Positions 1 through 5,411 of a DNA stretch of 8,407 bases are shown here, piece by piece (positions within the stretch are counted from its first letter, which is position 1; the number at the start of each line of letters is the position of its first letter). The translations under genes were made by a program, and so were the position numbers. This DNA is from an uncultured Saprospiraceae bacterium (lineage in GTDB: Bacteria > Bacteroidota > Bacteroidia > Chitinophagales > Saprospiraceae), in contig CALHBW010000135.1 in the NCBI GenBank assembly GCA_937930625.1, positions 1-8,407 of the forward strand, read 5' to 3'. A model generated the notes under the pieces. That model saw only the letters and a program-made list of their open reading frames with translations, was not told where the DNA came from and did not search any database.

Positions 1-299
1 TCCATTGGATAAAAATAGGGTTTGAAATCGAGCGTGGCTTGTCCGATGACATGTTGTTTTGTCCAATCAAATTTCAAATCAAGCGCGGTGTGGATGAGGT
101 CGTTTTTGCGGTGATAAGTGGGTTGATAATCGGGGCGTTCATATCTTTCTTCTTCCGTAATGATGGGCGCAGAAACGACCATCGTATCCAATTGGCGAAA
201 GTCGGTGTCGGCTACGATGAGGGTGTCAGTCACTTTTTTTGTACCGGAACATCCGGCAAAAAATAAGGTCAATAACGCAATTGTAAGTATGCGATTCAT
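1..299 (-). CDS. Lipoprotein M1-family metallopeptidase (aminopeptidase), N-terminal part only
   Basis: The gene starts at 299 and leaves the window at the left edge; 99 codons are open without a stop. The protein begins MNRILTIALLTLFFAGCSG: a short basic start, a hydrophobic stretch and a lipobox ending at Cys17, so it should be a lipoprotein exported by Sec and modified by Lgt/Lsp. After a variable linker, residues of the type LIHTALDLKFDWTKQHVIG, followed by QATLDFKPYFYP, match the first beta-strands of the N-terminal saddle domain of M1 aminopeptidases, as is usual in Bacteroidota homologues. The catalytic GxMEN and HExxH motifs would lie beyond the edge and cannot be checked. M1 enzymes remove N-terminal residues from peptides using zinc; here the site would be periplasmic or at the cell surface. 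Upstream (300-436) lies a heptamer hairpin. The family call rests on the N-terminal domain alone. Confidence 0.75.
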   Translation of the reverse strand, partial: MNRILTIALLTLFFAGCSGTKKVTDTLIVADTDFRQLDTMVVSAPIITEEERYERPDYQPTYHRKNDLIHTALDLKFDWTKQHVIGQATLDFKPYFYPM

Positions 300-312
300 G
301 GTTGTGAGTTTT

Positions 313-346
313 TAGTCCATAGTCGATAGTCCGTAGTTGATGGACT
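313..346. repeat. Degenerate 7-bp tandem array forming a hairpin
   Basis: Four 7-bp units run in phase: TAGTCCA (313-319), TAGTCGA (320-326), TAGTCCG (327-333) and TAGTTGA (334-340), followed by TGGACT (341-346). The first unit and the end are complementary (AGTCCAT at 314-320 with ATGGACT at 340-346), so the array can fold into a stem with a 19-nt loop. It sits 14 bp upstream of the start codon of the aminopeptidase gene and would be in its leader RNA. No T-run follows on either strand, so it is not a convincing terminator. Similar TAGTCC/GGACTA-type arrays occur between genes in other Bacteroidota (from memory, not checked). Confidence 0.6.
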
Positions 347-436
347 GTCGCAAGGATGAAATAATTTATAAAGGTAATTGCTGTAGGTGTTTTATTTGAA
401 CGTTTTATATGAAGGGAGGTGTATTTTAGATGAACA

Positions 437-943
437 TTATTGCGATTTTTCCTCTGATTTTTTAGATGTCGTATTTTTACGAGTGATAAAAATAGCTGCT
501 AGTGCGAATGCACCTGTTAATACTGCGGCAGGTATATTGAACCCTTGAAGAGCCAGAAGCACTGATGCTCCTATTATCACGATAGCAAGTAGAAATGCCA
601 GCGTGTAACCTAAGTAAGTCTGCCGGATTCGGTTAGTGATGATTTTGGCTTCCATGTTCATCCTATGCTTTCTTTCTTCAATTGACTGTTCGGCTTCCTT
701 CTCAACCATCCTCATTAGTCGTTCTCCACCATTGGGAATTTCATTATTGTAGCCTTTTATATGTATAGGCGGTGGAAGTGGACCGGAGTAGCTTTGGCTC
801 ACCAGTAATTGATTAATCTGGTCTTTCTTCTCCGGAGGAAGTTCTTCTGTTATATCATTTATGAGTTCGAGTTCTTCTAATCCGATGCTTTCATTATTTT
901 CCAATGATAATTCTTCTTTTGACTGGTTTTCGTCTTGTTTCAT
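437..943 (-). CDS. DUF2335-like membrane protein, 168 aa
   Basis: This is a small membrane protein of unknown function. Residues 1-50 are acidic and probably flexible. Residues 53-95 carry the DUF2335-type core: SGPLPPP, then a Tyr, then IPNGGERLMRMVEKEAEQ and a charged helix rich in Glu, Arg and His. Two membrane helices follow (about 112-132 and 136-154), then a basic Lys/Ser/Glu tail. The order, short core followed by two C-terminal membrane helices, fits the DUF2335 family. The start codon overlaps the stop of the preceding gene as ATGA (940-943), so the two are almost certainly translated together. A related core occurs in the protein at 1431-1841. Whether the family acts in defence, envelope stress or something else is not known to me. 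The family call is fairly sure; the function is open. Confidence 0.75.
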   Translation of the reverse strand: MKQDENQSKEELSLENNESIGLEELELINDITEELPPEKKDQINQLLVSQSYSGPLPPPIHIKGYNNEIPNGGERLMRMVEKEAEQSIEERKHRMNMEAKIITNRIRQTYLGYTLAFLLAIVIIGASVLLALQGFNIPAAVLTGAFALAAIFITRKNTTSKKSEEKSQ

Positions 944-1335
944 TGTTTATTTTTTTTGTAGAAAATTACCAATAGAGCTAACAACACTATAAAACCTAAA
1001 CTAACAACTTGTTTTTGTTGTTTGATTTTTGTGTGTTTCTCTTTTTCCCTTTTTAATTCAATGATAGCGCGTTTCATTCTTTCACGTTGTTGAGGTGTTA
1101 AACTATCTTTAAGTAATTCATTTTCATACCCTTCAATAATTTTATCATAAAATAAACGTCCGATGCGTTCCCAATTAGATTTTAAATAATCTACATCATG
1201 CTCAAAGGAATGACTATTGAGCAAATCCATCAACTCATCATATCCTGCTTGCGGATTGAAAATATTTGCCCAATCAAAAGAAGTATTTTGATATTTATAA
1301 GCTAAAGGAAACCGTTTTTCAAAATCTTGTACCAT
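940..1335 (-). CDS. Tail-anchored small membrane protein of unknown function, 131 aa
   Basis: I do not recognise a family. Residues 1-75 are mixed hydrophilic with many aromatic residues (Phe, Trp, Tyr), for example YKYQNTSFDWANIFNPQAGY. Residues 78-109 form a strongly charged helix rich in Arg, Glu and Lys, possibly a coiled coil. A single hydrophobic helix (about 110-126) is followed by the basic tail YKKNKQ. With no signal peptide and a membrane segment at the very end, this is a C-tail-anchored topology, with the bulk of the protein likely in the cytoplasm. The stop codon shares four bases (ATGA) with the start of the DUF2335-like gene downstream, pointing to a common operon and perhaps a complex. 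The other DUF2335-like gene lies 95 bp upstream on the same strand. Codon use is AT-rich like its neighbours. Confidence 0.75.
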   Translation of the reverse strand: MVQDFEKRFPLAYKYQNTSFDWANIFNPQAGYDELMDLLNSHSFEHDVDYLKSNWERIGRLFYDKIIEGYENELLKDSLTPQQRERMKRAIIELKREKEKHTKIKQQKQVVSLGFIVLLALLVIFYKKNKQ

Positions 1336-1430
1336 AATTAATAAAACGAATTTTATGCAAAATAGGTTCTATTTTTTAGAATAGCTAATTTTCATAAAAA
1401 TAAAAAGTAAGTGCGATATTGAGATAATTT

Positions 1431-1841
1431 TTATCGTCTCATCCTTCCCAGCAACAAAGGAGCAACAATAATCATTAGAATGATAATGGCACAGATAAAG
1501 AAAAGACCAGCGTTATTCTCTCCAAGTGGTGTAGTAGTCGCCACAGCGATAAGCAGGAAAATCCCAAAAACAAGCCCCGAGGCAGCAATAAGCTGATTGA
1601 GTCGATTCCGTCCTTTTGTTCGTTTTAATTCTATTTCGTATTGGCGTATTTTTTCATCTTCAATGATATTCAAAATACGTTCTGCGCCATTCGGCATAAG
1701 TTGGTCGTACCTTTCTAATTGTGATGGAGAGGGCAGTCCTTCCTGCTCAAATAATTCGCGGACTTCCTCTTGGGTATCCCCAAAATTGAGTTGGTCGATT
1801 TCTTCTGTGAGTAGCGGTTCGTTCTTATATTGTTTTTCCAT
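1431..1841 (-). CDS. Second DUF2335-like membrane protein, 136 aa
   Basis: This protein has the same plan as the one encoded at 437-943, although the two are not close copies. An acidic N-terminus (1-33) is followed by LPSPSQLERYDQLMPNGAER (36-55), which parallels the SGPLPPP...IPNGGER stretch of the other protein. Then come a charged helix (about 58-80) and two membrane helices (about 82-102 and 110-131), with a short basic end, GRMRR. Conserved points shared by both are the Leu-Pro-x-Pro element, a Tyr about 20 residues before the helix, and PNGxERxxxxxE. It starts at 1841; the next downstream gene on the strand begins 95 bp later, so one transcript is plausible but less certain than for the ATGA-linked pair. 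Function is unknown. The gap upstream (1842-2016) is AT-rich and no clear promoter or repeat was seen in it. Confidence 0.7.
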   Translation of the reverse strand: MEKQYKNEPLLTEEIDQLNFGDTQEEVRELFEQEGLPSPSQLERYDQLMPNGAERILNIIEDEKIRQYEIELKRTKGRNRLNQLIAASGLVFGIFLLIAVATTTPLGENNAGLFFICAIIILMIIVAPLLLGRMRR

Positions 1842-2016
1842 AAATTAAAATTGAAATGAGTTATAAAAATATAGAAAAAAACGATGCTATGCCATTTTGC
1901 ACTTGTTTTACTTGGGCGTTTTAGACGAAAGGAGTGGTATGTTCGATAAAAGGATTGTACATTGTATTATATCAAGGTTTTGAGCAATATATTTGCTGTC
2001 ACAAAAGTCCATGCAA

Positions 2017-2940
2017 TTATGACTTTATCCATTTCAACCAAAAGGGCAAATTATTTCTTTTGATGCGAGAGTAGGGAACATTTTGTGCGCCAAAACTTTG
2101 ATAAAATCGCGCGATAGAAGGTATTGCCGAGCCTTCAAAATCTAAGGTGACCGGACGCCCTGCATTGGTACGAATGAGTACATCTAAAAGAATGTGCATC
2201 GCTGAAAATTCTTTCCCTTTGGGCGATGAAGAAGGGAGCAAATTGATGATTTTGCCATGCCCGGAAAGAAAAAAGGCAGCAGCGCAAAGCTCCCCTTCTG
2301 CATCCTGTATGCCTGTGATGAAACCCAAGCCGCGATGCAAGGCATTATAAATGATACGATGTAAGGTATGATAGGAGCTATCCGTCATGTCGGGGATTTT
2401 TTCACCTTGATGCGTGCGGAAAAGTGCGACGAGTGTTTCGGGCTTAATAGAAGTCGTAAAGGTGAGTTGGTGTTTGGATGCTTTTTTGAGGTTTCTTTTT
2501 AGGTTGGTGGAATAATTTTTACGAATATTATCGTACTCATCCATCAATGAAAGTTGATAATTTGGGCGTTGGAATATCTCAAATTCTGAATTTGCATTAA
2601 CTGTATTTCTGTCATTCAAATAAATATCAATATATCTAAATTCGGAAGGAATGGCAGCCAGAAAAGCTTCCATGCGCTTGGCGGAAAGGACATGCGTAGA
2701 AAATAAGCCCAATTGCTGACAAAACTGTGGCTGAAAGAGCCGTTTGTACCCCGCAAGTCGATTGTTCCATACCAATGGAAAAACAGATTCGTAGTCGCCT
2801 TCTACAATGCCGTCCCATTCTTCGCAAACATTATTGAGATACCAGGTATAAGCATACGGACTGCCATTGATTGCGTAATGTACACAACTGTCCCATTTTT
2901 TACGGTCGATATCTTCGTGCTTGATATAGCGAAGGTTCAT
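2017..2940 (-). CDS. FemAB/GNAT-like N-acyltransferase, 307 aa
   Basis: A predicted cytosolic acyltransferase of the FemAB/BioF2-like GNAT group common in Bacteroidota. The N-terminal half (about 1-130) looks like the first, degenerate GNAT fold; YNLDR-type contacts cannot be assigned. The second half (about 135-300) has a basic stretch NLKRNLKKASKH (146-157), a long helix, a beta-strand with AAAFFLSGHGKIINLLPSSS (220-239), and LDFEGSAIPSIARFYQSFGA (267-286), which is the usual end of this family, where the DFEGS element precedes the last helix. I chose the ATG at 2940 because the sequence then begins MNLRYIKHEDIDRKKWDSCV as relatives do; the open frame continues upstream to a TTG at 2982, but that stretch is repeat DNA. 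Substrate is unknown; peptide, amino-sugar or lipid-linked acceptors are all possible. No neighbouring gene helps. Confidence 0.75.
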   Translation of the reverse strand: MNLRYIKHEDIDRKKWDSCVHYAINGSPYAYTWYLNNVCEEWDGIVEGDYESVFPLVWNNRLAGYKRLFQPQFCQQLGLFSTHVLSAKRMEAFLAAIPSEFRYIDIYLNDRNTVNANSEFEIFQRPNYQLSLMDEYDNIRKNYSTNLKRNLKKASKHQLTFTTSIKPETLVALFRTHQGEKIPDMTDSSYHTLHRIIYNALHRGLGFITGIQDAEGELCAAAFFLSGHGKIINLLPSSSPKGKEFSAMHILLDVLIRTNAGRPVTLDFEGSAIPSIARFYQSFGAQNVPYSRIKRNNLPFWLKWIKS

Positions 2941-2977
2941 AATAATGCGATAATGCTTGAATGATATAATGCGACAA

Positions 2978-3096
2978 TACAATGAGTGAATTTTGAATGA
3001 GTGAATGAGTGAATGTTTTCTTCATTGTCCGCACTGACATTCATTCATTCATTCATTCATTCACTCACTCATTCACTCACTCATTCACTCATTGTA
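2978..3096. repeat. Tetranucleotide-unit (ATTC/ACTC) inverted repeat in the leader of the acyltransferase gene
   Basis: The left part is built of AATGAGTG-type 8-bp units (2981-3015) and the right part of ATTC and ACTC units (3039-3094). The outer ends are perfect complements: 14 bp at 2978-2991 pair with 3083-3096. The inner unit tracts can pair in several registers, so a long hairpin or slipped hairpins can form around a loop near 3016-3038. The block starts 38 bp upstream of the acyltransferase start codon. The same 16-bp core (CACTCATTCACTCATT) occurs here at 3078-3093 and again at 6031-6046. Two copies of ATAATGCGA (2942-2950 and 2966-2974) lie next to it. Confidence 0.75.
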
Positions 3097-3113
3097 ATAC
3101 GTCACATTTTGTG

Positions 3114-3121
3114 CAAAACTA
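3114..3121 (-). promoter_or_regulatory. Possible Bacteroidota -7 element for the acyltransferase gene
   Basis: On the minus strand the sequence reads TAGTTTTG, then CACAAAATG. This fits the Bacteroidota -7 consensus TAnnTTTG, often followed by C or CA. No TTTG-like -33 box is visible 19-21 bp further upstream, so the call is weak. If right, transcription would begin near 3107 and the inverted repeat at 2978-3096 would lie in a leader RNA of about 165 nt. Confidence 0.4.
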
Positions 3122-3473
3122 ATTTTTTTTTGGTGAGGTAGTTAACTATCATGCTGATTATTGAGAAATCATAGCATGGAATACGAAAAAAGGTTGTAAT
3201 TTGTGACATTGGTTTTTAAAATATTTTTTTTGTATTTTCGTGCTTTTGTGATGACGATTTAATAAATTGGAAAATATTTACACAATTCACTCCCTCTAAC
3301 ATACACCTTATTAACTGAAAATGCTTTTGACTACAACAGTTAAAATTCCCATTCGTTGTTTGTACTGTTGAACACGAGGAAATTTTTGCAGTATATTTTC
3401 AGTCGATATTCGTGTATGAATGTTCATTTTGGCAGATTAATTAATAAAATTTAAATTTTGCAAAAAGCATAGC
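3122..3473. other. Divergent intergenic region without a gene
   Basis: This is AT-rich DNA between the minus-strand acyltransferase and the plus-strand GTPase cluster. No open frame of believable length exists in it; ATGs at 3151 and 3418 open only very short frames. It holds a 10-bp perfect palindrome TAGTTAACTA (3139-3148), followed by an imperfect hairpin, CATGCTGATT (3150-3159) with AATC (3167-3170) and AGCATG (3173-3178), separated by a 2-nt bulge and with a 7-nt loop. A possible plus-strand promoter lies at 3208-3240. The rest, to 3473, shows nothing recognisable apart from a short TGAA-TG-TTCA dyad at 3417-3426. Confidence 0.5.
3208..3240 (+). promoter_or_regulatory. Weak candidate promoter for the coiled-coil/GTPase cluster
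   Basis: ATTG at 3208-3211 and TATTTTCG at 3233-3240 are 21 bp apart and resemble the Bacteroidota -33 TTTG and -7 TAnnTTTG boxes with one mismatch each. The -7 lies in a T-rich run typical of such promoters. It would give a leader of about 225 nt before the ATG at 3474. Other near matches exist, so this is tentative. Confidence 0.3.
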
Positions 3474-3842
3474 ATGAGTAATAAGATAAGTAACAGTAAA
3501 GAGAAAAGTATGAATGTAAGTGATATTTCAACAATTAAAGACATTCTTTTTGGGGCAGACATACAGTCGATAGAAGAACGCTTTAGTGAAATCAATGGAA
3601 AAATCGGCGATGTAGAGGGAGACACCGGTAAAAGCATTGAAGCACTCCGAAAACAAACAGATGAACATTTGAAAGCCCTTGATAAGCGAGTCGAAGAGAA
3701 AATGGCAGAGCTTGAAAAAGAAATGAAACAGCATGTAAGGGATTTGGAAAAACAAATTCTGAATGTCAGTAAATCAGATAAACAGAGTCTTGCCGAAATG
3801 TTGCAGCAGCTTAGTGCTAACCTAATTAAAGGTGAAAAGTAA
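3474..3842 (+). CDS. Small coiled-coil protein, first gene of the GTPase cluster, 122 aa
   Basis: A soluble, strongly charged protein without signal peptide or membrane helix. After a Ser/Lys/Asn-rich start, residues 19-44 read STIKDILFGADIQSIEERFS and on to INGKI. From recall, this LxxxLxFG-like element followed by a helix occurs at the start of proteins encoded with bacterial OmpA-like and small GTPase genes. Residues 52-98 are an almost continuous alpha-helix with Glu, Lys, Leu and Met in heptad spacing, a likely coiled coil; the rest is Gln/Leu/Ser-rich. The following gene begins with a similar motif (VIRHILLHGDRARIEQLEEI). An alternative start is Met13 (3510), which would keep the whole motif. 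The gap to the next gene is 88 bp on the same strand. A scaffolding or adaptor role for the GTPase is an inference; the exact function is unknown. Confidence 0.7.
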   Translation: MSNKISNSKEKSMNVSDISTIKDILFGADIQSIEERFSEINGKIGDVEGDTGKSIEALRKQTDEHLKALDKRVEEKMAELEKEMKQHVRDLEKQILNVSKSDKQSLAEMLQQLSANLIKGEK

Positions 3843-3930
3843 AAATAACTCATTAAGTGTGACAAGGTATATGGATATATTTACGGTTTTTTCCCTTTAG
3901 ATTATATTGTGCCCATCCAAAATTCCTACT

Positions 3931-4785
3931 ATGAGCAAGACGCCTGATACATCCGACAACAACATAGATGAAAAATTGGCAGTCATTCGCCATATTTTAC
4001 TGCATGGTGACAGAGCACGTATTGAACAATTAGAAGAAATTATTCAAAATACCGATTTGCTCAGTGAACATGTCAATCCAATTATTGACCACAAAATTGC
4101 TAATATAAAAGATGATTTTTCTAATGTATTCGGAAATGAAGTTGGGACAGAATTTGAGAAAAAATTGCTGTTGTCGGAAGACCTTCTGCTCACGGTACTC
4201 TCTCCAATGATGGGGAAGATGATGCGTAAATACATCAGCAAAGAAATACAAGGACTTAAAGATAAAATAGACCAACAATTCAAACGAAGTTTCTCATTCA
4301 AACGATATTATCACTTGATACGCGCCAAGGTGTTTGGGATTGAAAGCAGCGCAATCATTTTAGCAGGTTTGGAAGATTTCAAAACTAGAATACAAGATAT
4401 TTTTATTATCCAAAGAAATTCCGGTTTGGTTTTGGGGTCGGCGCATGCAAGCGAAGCAGAATTAGGTGATGGTGATATTTTCAGTGGAATGTTGACTGCT
4501 ATCAAAGCCTTTGGAGAAGATGCGTTCAACAAAGCAGGTAGCGAAAAACAAGAATTGGAATTTATTGAATACGATAGTAATAAGATATTTTTACAAAGTC
4601 ACCATAATTACTTTTTTGCGGCTGTATTGAATGGTACAATGAGTCTTTCTGAAAAAGATGACCTTGCAAATCAGTTAATGGAATTTGCAGACAAAGAAAA
4701 AAAATTAAATTTACAAGAGATTAACGGAGAGGATAGCGCATACATCTCTGACCAACTCAAAAATACTTTTTTTAGTCAAGATTAA
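3931..4785 (+). CDS. Longin/roadblock-like protein of the bacterial GTPase cluster, 284 aa
   Basis: Residues 17-38 hold the motif VIRHILLHGDRARIEQLEEI. Helical stretches follow to about 135, including SEDLLLTVLSPMMGKMMRKY (82-101), which resembles the 'P-x-x-x-x-x-x-x-x-I' helix of OmpA-type proteins I recall from other bacteria. Residues 143-235 look like an alpha/beta domain: IQDIFIIQRNSGLVLGSAHA (154-173), then DGDIFSGMLTAIKAFGEDAF (180-199), then strands ending in YFFAAVLNGT (227-236). The 'rNtGlvl ... sgMLtAI..F' pattern suggests a longin or roadblock fold, the type that docks on small GTPases. Relatives often add a C-terminal OmpA domain; here the protein ends after a short acidic tail. 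No signal peptide or membrane helix is evident. I chose the ATG at 3931 over an in-frame TTG at 3907, since the extra eight residues lack conservation signs. It precedes the GTPase gene by 134 bp. Confidence 0.65.
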   Translation: MSKTPDTSDNNIDEKLAVIRHILLHGDRARIEQLEEIIQNTDLLSEHVNPIIDHKIANIKDDFSNVFGNEVGTEFEKKLLLSEDLLLTVLSPMMGKMMRKYISKEIQGLKDKIDQQFKRSFSFKRYYHLIRAKVFGIESSAIILAGLEDFKTRIQDIFIIQRNSGLVLGSAHASEAELGDGDIFSGMLTAIKAFGEDAFNKAGSEKQELEFIEYDSNKIFLQSHHNYFFAAVLNGTMSLSEKDDLANQLMEFADKEKKLNLQEINGEDSAYISDQLKNTFFSQD

Positions 4786-4822
4786 AGAGGTTGTTTGACT
4801 TAGTACAAACATGCTCTGATAG

Positions 4823-4858
4823 CACAAGTTGTGGGCAATTTGTGTGAATTTATTCACA
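4823..4858 (+). promoter_or_regulatory. Two dyads upstream of the GTPase gene, one an exact Crp/Fnr-type site
   Basis: TGTGA (4843-4847), six bases, then TCACA (4854-4858) exactly fits TGTGA-N6-TCACA; the dyad extends to TGTGAAT/ATTCACA. A second dyad, CACAA-G-TTGTG, is at 4823-4833. Their centres are about 22 bp apart, roughly two helical turns. The nearer site ends 61 bp before the GTPase start codon. A weaker dyad (GTTTG at 4793-4797 and CAAAC at 4806-4810) precedes them. No T-run follows, so a terminator is less likely than an operator. The consensus is known from enterobacterial Crp; whether a Crp/Fnr-family protein of this organism uses it is an inference. Confidence 0.45.
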
Positions 4859-4919
4859 GTGTACGGAGAGATGAAGGTGCTTAAGTGTTACATTTTTATC
4901 TCTAATTTATCCAATTAAC

Positions 4920-5411
4920 ATGGAAATTAAAAAGAAAATTATCCTTACGGGGAGTTTCGGAGTAGGTAAGACCTCATTATTCAGTCGATTCATTTACAGT
5001 GAATTTGACGAAAAATACCTCACTACGATTGGGGTGAAAGTCGATAAAAAAACCATCAATATCGACAATGACACCAACCTTAATATCATGCTGTGGGATA
5101 TTGCAGGTGAGGTAGCGCAAGATAAAGTACCACTGTCGTACTTTCTTGGTACAAGTGGCATCATTTATGTCTTTGACCTCACACGTCCGATGACCTACAA
5201 TAATATTCTCGCAGATATTGAATATTTGAAAAACATACTGCCGGAAGCCACCGTCAAAATTATCGGCAACAAAAAAGACCTTGTTACTACTGCCCACATT
5301 GAAAGCGTGATTTCCGGCTTACCCGTAGAATGTGATATGACGACCAGTGCAAAAACAGGAGAGAACGTAGAACAACTTTTCCAGAGTATGGGAGAGGCAT
5401 TGATGATATGA
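4920..5411 (+). CDS. Ras-like small GTPase (Rab-like prokaryotic type), 163 aa
   Basis: A single-domain small GTPase with all five G motifs in order: G1/P-loop GSFGVGKTS (11-19); switch I with FDEKYLTTIGV (29-39), Thr35 or Thr36 being the likely G2 threonine; G3 WDIAGE (59-64); G4 NKKD (117-120); G5 TSAKTG (142-147). The position equivalent to Ras Gln61 is Glu64, so intrinsic hydrolysis may be slow or depend on a partner. There is no C-terminal Cys, so no lipid anchor of the eukaryotic kind; the protein is probably cytosolic or partner-bound. Length is close to the minimum for the fold. It belongs with prokaryotic Ras-superfamily GTPases such as MglA and the Rup groups; assignment to one is not possible here. 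The stop overlaps the start of the next gene as ATGA, so the two products are likely made in step. Confidence 0.9.
   Translation: MEIKKKIILTGSFGVGKTSLFSRFIYSEFDEKYLTTIGVKVDKKTINIDNDTNLNIMLWDIAGEVAQDKVPLSYFLGTSGIIYVFDLTRPMTYNNILADIEYLKNILPEATVKIIGNKKDLVTTAHIESVISGLPVECDMTTSAKTGENVEQLFQSMGEALMI

Noticed and set aside
39..266. Plus-strand open frame of 75 codons
   Set aside because: It lies opposite the minus-strand aminopeptidase gene, which has a lipobox and a recognisable domain; the plus frame has neither.
2941..2982. Upstream extension of the acyltransferase to a TTG at 2982
   Set aside because: The added codons come from repeat DNA (ATAATGCGA copies); the protein begins in the family's usual way at the ATG at 2940.
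3039..3094. ATTC/ACTC array considered as a CRISPR
   Set aside because: Units are 4-8 bp with no unique spacers and no cas genes nearby.
3437..3865. Minus-strand frame of 142 codons opposite the coiled-coil gene
   Set aside because: Its Ser/Leu/Phe/Cys-rich composition is what the complement of a Glu/Lys-rich coiled coil gives; it has no family likeness.
3907..3930. TTG start giving eight more residues to the 284-aa protein
   Set aside because: The ATG at 3931 is a better start, and the added residues show no motif.
4843..4858. TGTGAAT/ATTCACA dyad considered as a terminator of the 284-aa gene
   Set aside because: The arms are AT-rich, the loop would be two bases, and no T-run follows; an operator fits better.
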